DNA of 64,000 bases from an uncultured Ectothiorhodospiraceae bacterium (GCA_947259575.1 CAMYMU010000032.1:62001-126000), one strand, 5' to 3'; counted from the first letter of the stretch, positions 1-9,242 are shown. Notes: generated by a model from the letters alone, not told the origin. Translations and numbers: made by a program.

Positions 1-938
1 CAGCTGTAAATATTCTGTAGAGCCTTATAGGGAGAAATGCCATCGTGATAGCAGCGATCACTAGTGATAGCATCATAAACATCAACGATAGAGGACATTT
101 TAGTGATGAGACTGATTTGGTCAGATCTTAGTTGCTCGGGGTAACCTTTACCGTTGACTCGTTCGTGGTGGTGCAAGACAACTTCAAGTGATTCCATTGG
201 CATACCCTCATCCGTTTTCAGAATTTGGTAACCCTCCACTGGATGCGCCTTCATGATCTCGTATTCTTCCTGTGTGAGTCTGCCCGGCTTATCAAGGACT
301 TCACTGGGTATTTTTAGTTTACCGATGTCATGCAACAGGGCACCTAGGCCCAATAATTCAAGCTCAATCCTTTGCAGCTTCATATGACGCCCGAAGGTCA
401 AGGCCAGGATGCAGACATTAATGCTATGTGTCAGGGTGTATTCGTGGCGTTCTTTTAGATAGGTTAACCACTGCATGGCGTGGGGGTTGACCATGATATT
501 TTCGGTCATCTCACTGACCAACCCTTTAGCATTCTCGACGTTTACTCTAGTATTGCTGGTTATATCTTTGTAAGTTTTGTTGATGTAATTGCGAGTTGCG
601 TTGTAAATTTTTCGCGCACGATAGAGGTGCTCTCTGAACTGTGAACCGGCGCCGGCCGATTGATTCATGGCTTGACCGGCTAGGTTGTTTGACTTGTGCT
701 GGCCACGAGTCGCCAATAGTTCAAGCTGTGGTCTGACGGAATGATCAGATTGTTCAGGGTCGATATAGACAAACTTGCAGACTTTTCTAACTTCTTCGAT
801 CTCATCCTCACTGTTGAGTGGGAAACCTTGAAACAGGAACGGCGACTCAAGCCAGGGGATATCTAATTCATTGACATACATGCCAATTTTTAAGTCAGCA
901 ACGTCTACCTTAACTGAGCCAGAACCAGATTCTTGCAT
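1..938 (-). CDS. HD-GYP cyclic-di-GMP phosphodiesterase, 3' end outside window
   Basis: Read from an ATG at 938 and running off the left edge, so the C-terminus is missing. The first 130 or so residues look like the DUF3391 domain that often precedes HD-GYP domains. The HD-GYP domain follows: HDIGK at residues 203-207, then HHHERVNGKGYP at 256-267, where the usual GTGYP loop reads GKGYP. HD-GYP enzymes hydrolyse cyclic di-GMP in the cytoplasm. The metal-binding His and Asp residues that can be seen are intact, so activity is likely. No cyclase lies nearby. The gene is divergent from the next one. Confidence 0.93.
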   Translation of the reverse strand, partial: MQESGSGSVKVDVADLKIGMYVNELDIPWLESPFLFQGFPLNSEDEIEEVRKVCKFVYIDPEQSDHSVRPQLELLATRGQHKSNNLAGQAMNQSAGAGSQFREHLYRARKIYNATRNYINKTYKDITSNTRVNVENAKGLVSEMTENIMVNPHAMQWLTYLKERHEYTLTHSINVCILALTFGRHMKLQRIELELLGLGALLHDIGKLKIPSEVLDKPGRLTQEEYEIMKAHPVEGYQILKTDEGMPMESLEVVLHHHERVNGKGYPEQLRSDQISLITKMSSIVDVYDAITSDRCYHDGISPYKALQNIYS

Positions 939-1170
939 ATTGTAAAACTCAACAACTTAAGGTTTTGAAACCGGTTTACAACCGGCCAACGACTTTCAGC
1001 GCAAAATGCATGATATTTAAACTATATAATATGAGTTGCACGTGGTGCTAAGTCAAGTAGTTTGCCTGAATAGTGGCTGCAGCAGCCGAAAATCCGCCGT
1101 TTATCTGATATTATGCAATTCAGCAATTTGGGACCGGTGTGGCCAACAACGGTTAAGTACAGGAAATAAC

Positions 1171-1578
1171 TTGGAAAAATATAGATCAGAATATTGGCAA
1201 GTCGACTTGCCTGTCGACTGGAAGGTCGAAGTAGAAGATGATGTTGTTTCGCTGTTTCATCCAGACAGCAACGGTACGCTGACCTTTAGTGCGGTACGCG
1301 AGCAAGAAGACATATCAGATGAGTATATTGAAGAGTTAGCAGCTGAGCATCTTGATGCCGGTGCTGAATTATTCGATACCGAGTTTGATTCTTTTTCAGG
1401 CGTTACTTGTTGCTATGACGATGATCAGGAGTACTGGTGTGAATGGTACTTATGTTCAGGGGCTATATTGTTATTTATTACCTATAGTTGTCCACTGGAT
1501 GACGAAGGTGAAGAAGAGGATGTCGTCGAGAGCATACTGGAATCGCTCACTGCACCTGATAGCAAAAATCTACACTAA
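1171..1578 (+). CDS. Hypothetical acidic protein, DUF3805-like
   Basis: 135 residues, soluble and acidic, starting LEKYRSEYWQ. I chose TTG at 1171 because AGGA lies six bases upstream; the frame is open back to 1036 but that part reads like non-coding sequence. The pattern of a short beta-rich domain with one tryptophan-flanked start resembles DUF3805 proteins, but this is from memory of the family and not certain. It contains four cysteines, two adjacent at mid-protein. It is followed 38 bases later by a membrane protein gene on the same strand. No function can be assigned. Confidence 0.7.
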   Translation: MEKYRSEYWQVDLPVDWKVEVEDDVVSLFHPDSNGTLTFSAVREQEDISDEYIEELAAEHLDAGAELFDTEFDSFSGVTCCYDDDQEYWCEWYLCSGAILLFITYSCPLDDEGEEEDVVESILESLTAPDSKNLH

Positions 1579-1616
1579 TCATTTGGGTGAATATTATTAA
1601 AGTAAAAAGGTAAAGC

Positions 1617-2165
1617 ATGTCAGACAATTTTGATAATCCATACCAGACACCAAAGAGTGCCGTTGACGTAAAGCTAAGCAATAATGCGAGTAACATCTGG
1701 CGAAAAAAATCTGCTGTGGTGGTGACCAGAGAGACCATCTGGCCTAAGCGCTGTATTAAATGCAACGAGCCGACAGAAAATAGCCTCAACCGGACGCTGG
1801 CATATGTGAACCCATGGATATATTTATCAATCCTGATTAGCGTGCTAATCACGGTGATATTAGCGTTGATCTTTCAGAAGAAATTCAAAATGGAATTACC
1901 TCTCTGTGACAGGCATGCTGCCTATCGCAAACGTGTGATTCTGATTAACTGGTTGTTGTTTCTAGGGATGATCGGCTGCTTTTGGCTCACCTTCGCAAAC
2001 ATCTATGAGTTTGGTGCGCTGATAGGGCTAGCTATCCTGCTTGTGATGTTGATTTTTGGTTTTTCAAATCGCCTTGCTTACGTTGGACGTTACAAAGATC
2101 CATATATTCACGTGCGCGGTGCAAAAAAGGCGTTTCTCGACTCACTGGATGAGTTTGAACAATAA
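1617..2165 (+). CDS. Hypothetical membrane protein with CxxC motif
   Basis: 182 residues. The N-terminal 60 residues are hydrophilic and hold a CIKC pair near residue 47, possibly one half of a small zinc site. Three hydrophobic segments follow (about residues 68-86, 107-127 and 132-149), with a basic stretch between the first and second. The C-terminus is polar. The stop codon overlaps the start of the next gene (TAATG), so the two are probably co-translated. Function unknown. Confidence 0.8.
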   Translation: MSDNFDNPYQTPKSAVDVKLSNNASNIWRKKSAVVVTRETIWPKRCIKCNEPTENSLNRTLAYVNPWIYLSILISVLITVILALIFQKKFKMELPLCDRHAAYRKRVILINWLLFLGMIGCFWLTFANIYEFGALIGLAILLVMLIFGFSNRLAYVGRYKDPYIHVRGAKKAFLDSLDEFEQ

Positions 2166-2461
2166 TGGTATTACCGCTAATGAGATCCAATCCCGACAAA
2201 TTAATCAAAAAACATCAAGAGTTAATCCACTCTGACATGATGAAAGTGACTTCTCATGTGCAGCGACCAGAGAAAGACACGGACTGGATTGTGAATACTA
2301 TTATGATTGAGGGTTACGATGTACCTTTTCGTTTTAAACGAAAGAAACAGTTTAAAAATACCAAGGGTGCCAGGGTCAATATGACGTACTACCGCGAAGT
2401 AGAAAATGTGGGTGGCCTGGAAATGGAAGTGATGACCGTAGTCAGGGTCAAGCTATCTTAA
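2165..2461 (+). CDS. Hypothetical small basic protein
   Basis: 98 residues, coupled to the preceding membrane protein by a one-base TAATG overlap. The sequence is basic and mixed alpha/beta with no signal peptide or membrane segment. It contains a run of basic residues (FRFKRKKQFK) near the middle. I do not recognise a family. Co-translation suggests a shared role with the upstream membrane protein. Confidence 0.75.
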   Translation: MVLPLMRSNPDKLIKKHQELIHSDMMKVTSHVQRPEKDTDWIVNTIMIEGYDVPFRFKRKKQFKNTKGARVNMTYYREVENVGGLEMEVMTVVRVKLS

Positions 2462-2535
2462 CGCTTGAAAACCTTTTTCAGAGCACTATATAAAAGAGTC
2501 ATAGCCTTCAATTTAAACGAGTAACGATAAACATC

Positions 2536-3144
2536 ATGGACCGTCTACAGCTACTACGTCATACACCGTTAACTCTAGTGATTCTTGCAATTTCTGTGAT
2601 CGTTGCCTTAGCATCATCGCTTGGCGAAAATACCGAAATGCTATACCCATTCTTTATTTCCAAATATGTAAACGCAGGTCTACCTGAGATTTTGGAAGGG
2701 GAGATATGGCGTTTGATTACACCTATATTTATTCACTTTGGATTGATACACATTTTGTTTAATTCTTTGTGGATGTATGACCTTGGTGGCGTGATTGAAT
2801 TACGTCAAGGCTCACCCCGTTTGGGTTTACTGATCGGAGTAATAGCGGTACTAAGTAACCTCGCCCAGTTTTATTGGGATGGACCAGGTTTTGGTGGTTT
2901 GTCGGGCGTGGTCTATGGTCTGTTAGCTTATATATGGGTGCAGGGTAAGCTCAATCCTCGTTTTGGACTCGAGTTACACCAACACATCGTTTACATGATG
3001 TTGATCTGGTTTTTTGTTTGCTGGTCTGGTCTGATTGGTAATATTGCAAACATGGCTCATACCATCGGTTTGCTGTCAGGTTTGCTTCTCGGCTGGATAT
3101 TTTCGCCCAATAAAAAAATAAATCTTTCTGATTTTACGCGCTAG
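2536..3144 (+). CDS. Rhomboid-family intramembrane serine protease
   Basis: 202 residues, six predicted membrane segments. The family's hallmarks are present: a His/Asn motif HFGLIHILFN (H67, H72, N76) in the second segment, the catalytic serine in GLSG (S123), and the catalytic histidine in AHTIG (H175) followed by a glycine-rich stretch. Rhomboids cleave membrane-anchored substrates inside the bilayer. The substrate cannot be told from sequence. The gene ends in a one-base overlap with the next small gene. A second, larger rhomboid occurs at about 29 kb. Confidence 0.93.
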   Translation: MDRLQLLRHTPLTLVILAISVIVALASSLGENTEMLYPFFISKYVNAGLPEILEGEIWRLITPIFIHFGLIHILFNSLWMYDLGGVIELRQGSPRLGLLIGVIAVLSNLAQFYWDGPGFGGLSGVVYGLLAYIWVQGKLNPRFGLELHQHIVYMMLIWFFVCWSGLIGNIANMAHTIGLLSGLLLGWIFSPNKKINLSDFTR

Positions 3145-3338
3145 TGACTGCAGACGCACAACAGAGGCTGTGTCAGCGTTGCAACAAATCATTTATTTGC
3201 CGCTCTGACTCAATTTCCAACTGCCAATGTAATGGTATTTTGCTTTCTACTCAGGAACGCGAGATAATCGCCAGTAAATATTCAGACTGCCTTTGTACTG
3301 AGTGTCTGCGTGAGATTAAAAAAAGCAATATCCTTTAG
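3144..3338 (+). CDS. Cysteine-rich CWC-type small protein
   Basis: 64 residues starting at a GTG that overlaps the rhomboid stop (TAGTG). It has seven cysteines arranged as CxxC pairs (CQRC, CQC, CLCTEC), which suggests a small metal-binding fold like the CWC family (PF14375). Proteins of that family are uncharacterised. Tight linkage to the rhomboid gene suggests co-expression, nothing more. Confidence 0.75.
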   Translation: MTADAQQRLCQRCNKSFICRSDSISNCQCNGILLSTQEREIIASKYSDCLCTECLREIKKSNIL

Positions 3339-3545
3339 AAAAATATTTCGTTTATAAAAATATTGGGTGATATTCCCGTAATTTAATTGATCTTATCCCA
3401 ACCTGGCTAGTTGTGATCCAGTTCAATCCATTCTTGTAAAACTGCTTTCATACTATTGTCTAATGTTAGTATAGGTATGCACGCATTCCGCTAGCATTTT
3501 TATCGTCATTTTAGTTATTACAGTAAAAATCATATGGAGTACGAC

Positions 3546-4064
3546 ATGATTGACATGAAACAAATAAAGGAAAATGTGTCTAGCAAGATTAAAACCTATC
3601 AAGCACATGAAGAATCAGAACAGCCCGTGAAGGAAGCCCGACCCACAACACGGAATACCCCTGTAAAAGAAGGTTCAGCATCAATTGGTGCATCGATACG
3701 CATCAGAGGCGATGTTACCGGTGATGAAAATCTAATTATTCAGGGCGAAGTTGATGGCACCATCAAAGTTCAGGGTCATAACGTGACGATTAGTAAGACC
3801 GGGAAAGTGAAGGCAAATATTGAAGCAAATCAAATCATCGTAGAAGGCAAGCTTGAAGGTGATATGAATGGTGATGAGAAAGTCATCATCCGTGAGACTG
3901 GTCATGTCTATGGCAATATTATTGCACCCAGGGTGACCTTAGAAGATGGTGCCATGTTTAAAGGTAGCATCGAAATGGAGCCACGTAGTGCAGCTAGTTC
4001 ACAGCCTCGACCCGGTATGAATAAGTTGCAAGATAATGATTCAGCTGAAAGAAAGTCAGCCTAG
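3546..4064 (+). CDS. Bactofilin (polymer-forming cytoskeletal protein)
   Basis: 172 residues. The core (about residues 45-145) is the bactofilin/DUF583 repeat pattern: IRGDVTGDENLIIQGEVDG, then successive short beta turns of the GKVKANI, GKLEGDM and GHVYGNI type, forming a right-handed beta helix. The N- and C-terminal tails are polar and variable, as usual. Start: an ATG at 3534 is in frame, but GGAG at 3536-3539 lies six bases before the ATG at 3546, so I prefer the latter. Bactofilins polymerise without nucleotide and act as scaffolds for cell-wall or polarity proteins. A gene of unknown role follows on the same strand. Confidence 0.95.
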   Translation: MIDMKQIKENVSSKIKTYQAHEESEQPVKEARPTTRNTPVKEGSASIGASIRIRGDVTGDENLIIQGEVDGTIKVQGHNVTISKTGKVKANIEANQIIVEGKLEGDMNGDEKVIIRETGHVYGNIIAPRVTLEDGAMFKGSIEMEPRSAASSQPRPGMNKLQDNDSAERKSA

Positions 4065-4094
4065 TTATAAAATTCAGATAAAATTGTAAATACC

Positions 4095-4730
4095 ATGTTA
4101 GTAAAACCAATGTTGGCTGTGGATGAACCCAGCCAGGAAGCGGACTGTTCTACAAAAAGTCCGCTTCTGTATGATCTATTGGGTGCATACACAGAGGAAG
4201 GTTATTATCAGGTACTGGACACAATGCCTGCGTATAATCAATTGATTGAATCTTTTTCACGGCTGCACTGTAAATTATTCCTGCCCGGTTGTCATGAGTC
4301 ATTACTCACTCTCAAGATGGATGAGCTGGACACCGAGACAAAACTCAATCGTGCCCTGATAAAACAAATTGGCTTAAAAAAACAAAGCAAAGCGGCATTG
4401 ACGCTGATCTTGTTATGGGATTTGCCTAATTATCTTGAGCCCGAATTACTCCAGGCATTGATTCAATATTTACTACCGCATTGCAAAGAGGATGTGATGT
4501 TGCACGCTTATATTCATACCCGTGAGCAGATGCCTGCACAACCTGGTGTTTATAAGATTCATAGTGGTGATAAGACTACTGTGGTGAGCAAAGAGCAAAC
4601 AAAAGGGCAAAGCTGTTCAAGCCCTATGTATTATCAGGAGACGCTTCAAAAAATCATGTCGCCTTTCCTGGTCCAGCGTAGCATCCTGCTGTCTGGCGGC
4701 ATGCAAGAATATCTCCTACAGCGACGCTAG
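4095..4730 (+). CDS. Hypothetical protein, downstream of bactofilin
   Basis: 211 residues, soluble. A central stretch TLILLWDLPNYLEPELLQAL followed by LLPHCK resembles the acidic-strand and following helix of Rossmann-type methyltransferases, but the N-terminal glycine-rich SAM loop is not obvious, so it may be a degenerate member. It lies 31 bases after the bactofilin gene and probably shares its transcript. The role may therefore lie with the cell envelope or cytoskeleton, by association only. Confidence 0.75.
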   Translation: MLVKPMLAVDEPSQEADCSTKSPLLYDLLGAYTEEGYYQVLDTMPAYNQLIESFSRLHCKLFLPGCHESLLTLKMDELDTETKLNRALIKQIGLKKQSKAALTLILLWDLPNYLEPELLQALIQYLLPHCKEDVMLHAYIHTREQMPAQPGVYKIHSGDKTTVVSKEQTKGQSCSSPMYYQETLQKIMSPFLVQRSILLSGGMQEYLLQRR

Positions 4731-4907
4731 CATAAAAATCAATCAACTAAAATCAAGAGTAATATTTAGTTATTACAGTGCTATCGGCGGTGCCCTTCCC
4801 AGAAGTATTAGCGCTATCTGCAACAAGCAAAATTATCAAGTAGTACTCGTTGGGCAATAAACAGCGTATAATCCAGGGTAAGATTAATTTATTGATGCCG
4901 TAAAATA

Positions 4908-5411
4908 TTGCTCAACAGACCCGCTGCTATTGTCTCTATAATAATCTTGCTTTGCCTGACAAGTCTGTCAGGCTGTGTCTCAAGATACCCTCCATTAGAC
5001 CCAGTTCGACCATTGTCCGGTGACTGTAATGATTATGCTCAGTTTTCAGTTTCGATCATTAAACAACGCGATCAGGGCTTTTCAAAACGGGCAACCATCA
5101 ATATTGCAGGATTTTCGGTTGGCGATCAGGCAAATCGTGATTTGCTATACGCCGAATACAAACCTATTTTCGAAATTGTTTATGCGGACTATATGATTAA
5201 GTCATCAGGTATAAGGGCGGCAGGCAGGGTATTCTGCGAACATCAATTAAGAAAGTCCTGGCTGCCATTGGTTACCGAGCGTTACAAGCTGGCAGCGGAG
5301 ATCATACGTTTATGCCAGAATGCCAATGATGCAGAATCGGATATGGAATTATGCATCCTGGCCAGGGCCAAAGGAAAACCCAGCCCAGAACTTGAAAAAC
5401 CGCCTGTATAA
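4908..5411 (+). CDS. Hypothetical lipoprotein
   Basis: 167 residues from a TTG start; no ATG or GTG is available upstream in frame without a stop. The N-terminus is a lipoprotein signal: a hydrophobic stretch ending in LSGC, with C23 as the lipidation site. The mature part has four further cysteines (C39, C110, C137, C149), which could form disulfides in the periplasm. The ribosome site is weak, so the exact start is uncertain. SlyX follows 28 bases later. No family recognised. Confidence 0.75.
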   Translation: MLNRPAAIVSIIILLCLTSLSGCVSRYPPLDPVRPLSGDCNDYAQFSVSIIKQRDQGFSKRATINIAGFSVGDQANRDLLYAEYKPIFEIVYADYMIKSSGIRAAGRVFCEHQLRKSWLPLVTERYKLAAEIIRLCQNANDAESDMELCILARAKGKPSPELEKPPV

Positions 5412-5439
5412 TAGCAATGGTGAATATTGGAAAAGTGGA

Positions 5440-5643
5440 ATGAATGAGCGAATCGATGAACTAGAAACACAACTGGCCTTTCAGGACAGTACTATTGCCT
5501 CTCTCAATGAGGTGGTGACGGATCAACAAAATCAAATAGATATGCTTCGTCAGCAACTCGAAGAGGTAAAACTTCAAATGCAGTCTTTAGCCGAAACGAT
5601 TAATAGCCCTGACGGAGACGAACCACCGCCGCCGCATTACTAG
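5440..5643 (+). CDS. slyX: SlyX family protein
   Basis: 67 residues, a single heptad-patterned coiled coil (MNERIDELETQLAFQDSTI and on) ending in an acidic proline run, DGDEPPPPHY. Length, the IDELE start and the proline-rich tail match SlyX of Enterobacteria and Pseudomonas. The function of SlyX is unknown despite its early link to SlyD. The start is the ATG at 5440; the frame is open upstream, but that stretch overlaps the lipoprotein gene. Confidence 0.92.
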   Translation: MNERIDELETQLAFQDSTIASLNEVVTDQQNQIDMLRQQLEEVKLQMQSLAETINSPDGDEPPPPHY

Positions 5644-5659
5644 GCCTGGGGTAGAGAGA

Positions 5660-6154
5660 ATGACAGAAGGCGTACGTGTATTTGGGATGGACATGGTCGA
5701 TAAGGTATCGATGCCGCATGTCATGACATACATTCACACTAAGCTACATGAATTCGACACATGTCTTATCGAATGGATCAAGCTCCTGCCGCTAAATAAA
5801 AAGGCAATTCTGCATGGCTGTTGCACTTACCCGTTAAGAATAAAACCACGCTCACGTAGCTACAAATCGGGGTATCGCTTACGTGCCAGTGTCAATACTG
5901 AACTGGCACCGCCATTTGTTTATCAGCATTGGGGGCGGATACCGTCGAAAAAATGTAAACAGGGCTGGTATTCGGGGGCGAAGATCTTCCGCTTTGATGA
6001 TCTGGAAGAGTGTGCGGTGCACACCCTGGCCCATGAGTGTTTTCATTTTTTAAGTCATTCTAAACAGGTTGCACACAAAAATACCGAAGCCAATGCAAAT
6101 TGGTGGGCAGACATGTGGACAGCTGAGTTTCGTTTAACACGAATACAGTATTAA
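5660..6154 (+). CDS. Putative zinc metallopeptidase-like protein (HExxH)
   Basis: 164 residues with a clear zincin motif HECFH (H125, E126, H129) inside a helix (HTLAHECFHFLSHS), followed by EANANWWADMW, where E143 could be the third metal ligand. A positively charged segment (residues 60-75) and two neighbouring tryptophans are also notable. The arrangement is reminiscent of SprT-like and other small zincins, but I cannot place it in a named family. No signal peptide, so probably cytoplasmic. RBS: GAGAG before the ATG. Confidence 0.8.
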   Translation: MTEGVRVFGMDMVDKVSMPHVMTYIHTKLHEFDTCLIEWIKLLPLNKKAILHGCCTYPLRIKPRSRSYKSGYRLRASVNTELAPPFVYQHWGRIPSKKCKQGWYSGAKIFRFDDLEECAVHTLAHECFHFLSHSKQVAHKNTEANANWWADMWTAEFRLTRIQY

Positions 6155-6192
6155 CCGTTTGTTACTAAACGGCATTTAACAAAGGGGGAGTC

Positions 6193-7275
6193 ATGGCAAG
6201 GATTGTCTACGGTGTTTCAGGTGAAGGTTCAGGGCATTCTTCACGAGCCCGTGAAATACTTTCGCATTTGTCAAAAAGTGGACATGAAGTCAAGGTTGCT
6301 AGTTATGATCGTGGCTATCGAAACCTGAGCGATCAGTTTGATGTCCATGAAATAACTGGTTTAACGATTGTTAGCATTGATAACAAGATATCACCGATAC
6401 GCACACTACTGGAGAATCTCAAAGGCTTACCCGATGGCGTGAAAAGTTTTCGTAAGACGCGTAGGCAATTATTTAAACAGTTTAAACCGGAATTTGTTAT
6501 AACTGATTTCGAACCTACCACGGCCTACCTGGCAAACTATTATAAAATCCCGCTTATCTCTCTGGATAACCAGCATCGCATGCGTTACATGGAATATTCA
6601 CGGCCGAGTGAATTTGCCAAAGACGCTTTAGTAACCGAAGCGGTGATCAAGGCAATGGTGCCGAAACCGGATGTCTCCTTAGTCACCACTTTTCATTTTG
6701 GTAAAATAAAAAACCATCATACTTTTTTGTTTCCACCCATATTACGCGAGGCTGTTTTGTCCTTAACGCCGAGTGTAAAAGATCATATTTTGGTTTATGC
6801 CACCTCGGGATTTGAGACTCTGCTTGACCAGTTAAAAGATTACTCGCGTGAAACGTTTGTCGTTTATGGTTATGACAAGGATGAACAGGACGGTAATATT
6901 CAATATCGTCCATTTAGCAAAACAGGTTTTCTTGATGACCTTGCCTCATGTAAGGCGGTGATTGCCACCGCTGGTTTTACGTTGATTACTGAGTCGTTGT
7001 ATTTAGCCAAGCCTTATTTAGCACTACCTATGAAAGGTCAGTTTGAACAGGCACTCAATGCATTAATGTTAAATGAACTTGGTTATGGAAAAGCTAGCTT
7101 TGATTTAAAGAAAGATGACATTGCGACTTTTCTATATCAACTTCCCGCATATAATGAAAATCTGATTGATTATCCACGCCAAGGAAACCAAAAAATTACT
7201 GCGTTTATTGATGATTTACTTGAAGCAGGGGGCGATAAGTTACAAAATGTTAGTCGCTACTCAAATCGGAAATAA
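6193..7275 (+). CDS. MJ1255/VC2487-type glycosyltransferase
   Basis: 360 residues with a strong ribosome site (GGGGGAG). The N-terminus IVYGVSGEGSGHSSRA (glycine-rich loop with GHxxR) is diagnostic of the MJ1255 family of GT-B fold proteins related to UDP-glucuronosyltransferases and MurG. The C-terminal half has the donor-binding pattern ATAGFTLITESLYLAKP followed by a QFEQALNA helix. It probably transfers a sugar in the cytoplasm; neither donor nor acceptor is known. Confidence 0.85.
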   Translation: MARIVYGVSGEGSGHSSRAREILSHLSKSGHEVKVASYDRGYRNLSDQFDVHEITGLTIVSIDNKISPIRTLLENLKGLPDGVKSFRKTRRQLFKQFKPEFVITDFEPTTAYLANYYKIPLISLDNQHRMRYMEYSRPSEFAKDALVTEAVIKAMVPKPDVSLVTTFHFGKIKNHHTFLFPPILREAVLSLTPSVKDHILVYATSGFETLLDQLKDYSRETFVVYGYDKDEQDGNIQYRPFSKTGFLDDLASCKAVIATAGFTLITESLYLAKPYLALPMKGQFEQALNALMLNELGYGKASFDLKKDDIATFLYQLPAYNENLIDYPRQGNQKITAFIDDLLEAGGDKLQNVSRYSNRK

Positions 7276-7290
7276 GATAACGATAAGCAT

Positions 7291-7824
7291 ATGTTAACGA
7301 CTGCTGCGACAACGACCGATTTTATTCAGGCACATATTATCCGAGGCCGGCTTGAGGCAGAGGGGTTGCACCCTAGTGTTGCCTTCGAACACCATATCAG
7401 GATGAACTGGTTTATTTCCAATGCCTTGGGTGGTGTGCGAGTACAAGTACCCCCTTCAGAACAAACGCAAGCGCTAGACATCGTCAAGCAGATCAATGCG
7501 AACAGCTATCAGGCATTACTTGAGGAGCAGGAAGAAACGCAGGATGATTTGTGCTGCCCTGCCTGTGGTTCGAAGGATGTCCGCCGTAGCCGTTTTACTG
7601 AGTCACTGGCACTGGTGGTGCTTTGGTTTATGATGTTACCCATTCCTTTTCAAACCGGTGCATATAATTGTCAATCCTGTAAACACCACTGGGTTAGCCA
7701 GGCCGGTAAAGGCACCGGGGTTGGACTATCGTTGTTCGCCATTCTTTTTGCCCTGATTATTTATTATGTAATAGCGATCATATCGATCGGTGTTCTCCGT
7801 TTTACTTCTTACATCTTGCCTTAA
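7291..7824 (+). CDS. DUF2007 domain membrane protein
   Basis: 177 residues. The N-terminal 75 residues fit DUF2007 (putative signal transducing protein): TTDFIQAHIIRGRLEAEGL, then VRVQVPPSEQTQALDIV. A zinc-ribbon-like part follows, with CCPACGS at about residue 87 and CQSCKHHW at about 129, interrupted by a hydrophobic segment, and a last membrane helix near the C-terminus. It starts 15 bases after the glycosyltransferase and its stop overlaps the next gene (TAATG), so three genes probably form one transcript. Confidence 0.85.
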   Translation: MLTTAATTTDFIQAHIIRGRLEAEGLHPSVAFEHHIRMNWFISNALGGVRVQVPPSEQTQALDIVKQINANSYQALLEEQEETQDDLCCPACGSKDVRRSRFTESLALVVLWFMMLPIPFQTGAYNCQSCKHHWVSQAGKGTGVGLSLFAILFALIIYYVIAIISIGVLRFTSYILP

Positions 7825-8339
7825 TGCCAGCTGAGCAACACTCACAATTCCCATGTGTAATCGAAATGCAGGAAAATCAGCAAGCCGGAGTGGTGGCACT
7901 GGTAGAAGCCGCAATGAATGCTGAAGAGGCAAAATGGGCTCAGCAGACTTTCAATTTTCACTTCGCTTGCTGTAAGCAGGGAATTGATTCGACACGCAAA
8001 TTTTATGTTGCACGAATCGAGGATGTAATTGTGGGTGTTGCTGGCTTACATCGGTATCGCTGGGGACCGGAGGAAAACGTCTGGCTATCCTGGTTTGCGG
8101 TTGCGCCTGATTATCAGGGCCGAGGTATTGGTAAATACTTACTTAAGTCTGTCTGTGATGTGGCACGCGAGCAGGGCTACAAAAAGATCTTCATTGAAAC
8201 CTATCAGCAAACTACCTTTGAACGCGCCGTTGAATTTTATCAACGACAGGGTTTTCTGCAGGTTGGTTCAATAGGACAATTTATGCCTGATCAAAGTGAC
8301 ATGTTGGTATTCATGCTAGCGCTCGATGCCAAGCGCTGA
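7824..8339 (+). CDS. GNAT family N-acetyltransferase
   Basis: 171 residues. The acetyl-CoA binding motif A is clear: VAPDYQGRGIGKYLL with QGRGIG at 98-103. The C-terminal FYQRQGF motif (typical FYxxxGF) follows. The substrate is unknown. It is translationally coupled to the preceding DUF2007 gene through a one-base overlap and is the last gene of that group. Confidence 0.92.
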   Translation: MPAEQHSQFPCVIEMQENQQAGVVALVEAAMNAEEAKWAQQTFNFHFACCKQGIDSTRKFYVARIEDVIVGVAGLHRYRWGPEENVWLSWFAVAPDYQGRGIGKYLLKSVCDVAREQGYKKIFIETYQQTTFERAVEFYQRQGFLQVGSIGQFMPDQSDMLVFMLALDAKR

Positions 8340-8524
8340 TTATAGGCGTGACATTAGCTTGTAAAAAACATGGGTTCTAATCTTAGGACGCTGTTAAATT
8401 TAGCGCGATTTTTGTTCAGTTGTGATTCAGGTTGGTATTTTAACCTATATATAAGGCATACTTGTCGATACTTACGAATACAAGATACTTAATATTTTCA
8501 GACAAACATTGAAAGGATAGGAAC

Positions 8525-9223
8525 GTGAAAATTCACACTAGCAGATTTATTGCAGTCGTCGCTTTTGCCGCTTTATCTGGGCTGGCCTTTAACGCATCGG
8601 CGGGGGATTCAAAATACAAGACTCAAAAAGAAAAGTTGAGTTATACCGTGGGAACTCAGATGGGTAACAGTCTGAAACAGCAAGGTCTCACCGAGCTTGA
8701 TCCAAAGATTATTGCTGAAGCTATTGCCGATGTATTGGCGGGCTCCTCTCCGAAACTTAGCCAGAACGAAATGCAAGCAGCGATCAAGAAATATCAAAAA
8801 GATATGGAAATTAAACGCAAGACTGCCGTTAAAAAGGAAAAAACAGCCGGCGATGCATTTCGTGCAAAGAACAAAAAGCGCAAAGGTGTTACGACACTAA
8901 AAAATGGTATTCAATACGAGATACTGAAAACAGGCAAAGGTCCCAAGCCCAAGAAAACCGATACGGTTACCGTTCATTATCATGGTACCTTGATTGATGG
9001 TTCGGTCTTTGACAGCTCGGTTAAGCGTGGCAATCCTGCGACTTTCCCGCTCAATGGTGTTATCAAGGGTTGGGGTGAAGTATTGCCGCTGATGCCTACT
9101 GGTTCAAAATGGAAAGTGGTTATCCCACCTGAGCTTGCATATGGTGAACAGGGTGCGGGTGCAAAAATTGGTCCAGGCGCAACCTTAATATTCGAGATCG
9201 AATTGCTCGAGATTAAAAAATAA
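8525..9223 (+). CDS. Exported FKBP-type peptidyl-prolyl isomerase (Mip/FkpA type)
   Basis: 232 residues from a GTG start with AAAGGATAG upstream. A signal peptide ends at about residue 26 (FNASAG). Residues 35-110 form the helical dimerisation domain (KLSYTVGTQMGNSLKQQG and a long basic helix), and 125-232 the FKBP domain: VTVHYHGTLIDGSVFDSS, VIKGWGE, IPPELAYGEQG and a final IFEIELLEI. It should catalyse proline isomerisation and chaperone proteins in the periplasm. A strong terminator follows directly. Confidence 0.95.
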   Translation: MKIHTSRFIAVVAFAALSGLAFNASAGDSKYKTQKEKLSYTVGTQMGNSLKQQGLTELDPKIIAEAIADVLAGSSPKLSQNEMQAAIKKYQKDMEIKRKTAVKKEKTAGDAFRAKNKKRKGVTTLKNGIQYEILKTGKGPKPKKTDTVTVHYHGTLIDGSVFDSSVKRGNPATFPLNGVIKGWGEVLPLMPTGSKWKVVIPPELAYGEQGAGAKIGPGATLIFEIELLEIKK

Positions 9224-9242
9224 GCTTTAAATACGTCCAATA

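Noticed and set aside
1036-1170. N-terminal extension of the gene at 1171
   Set aside because: The reading continues upstream, but the ribosome site is at 1161-1164 and the upstream part looks non-coding.
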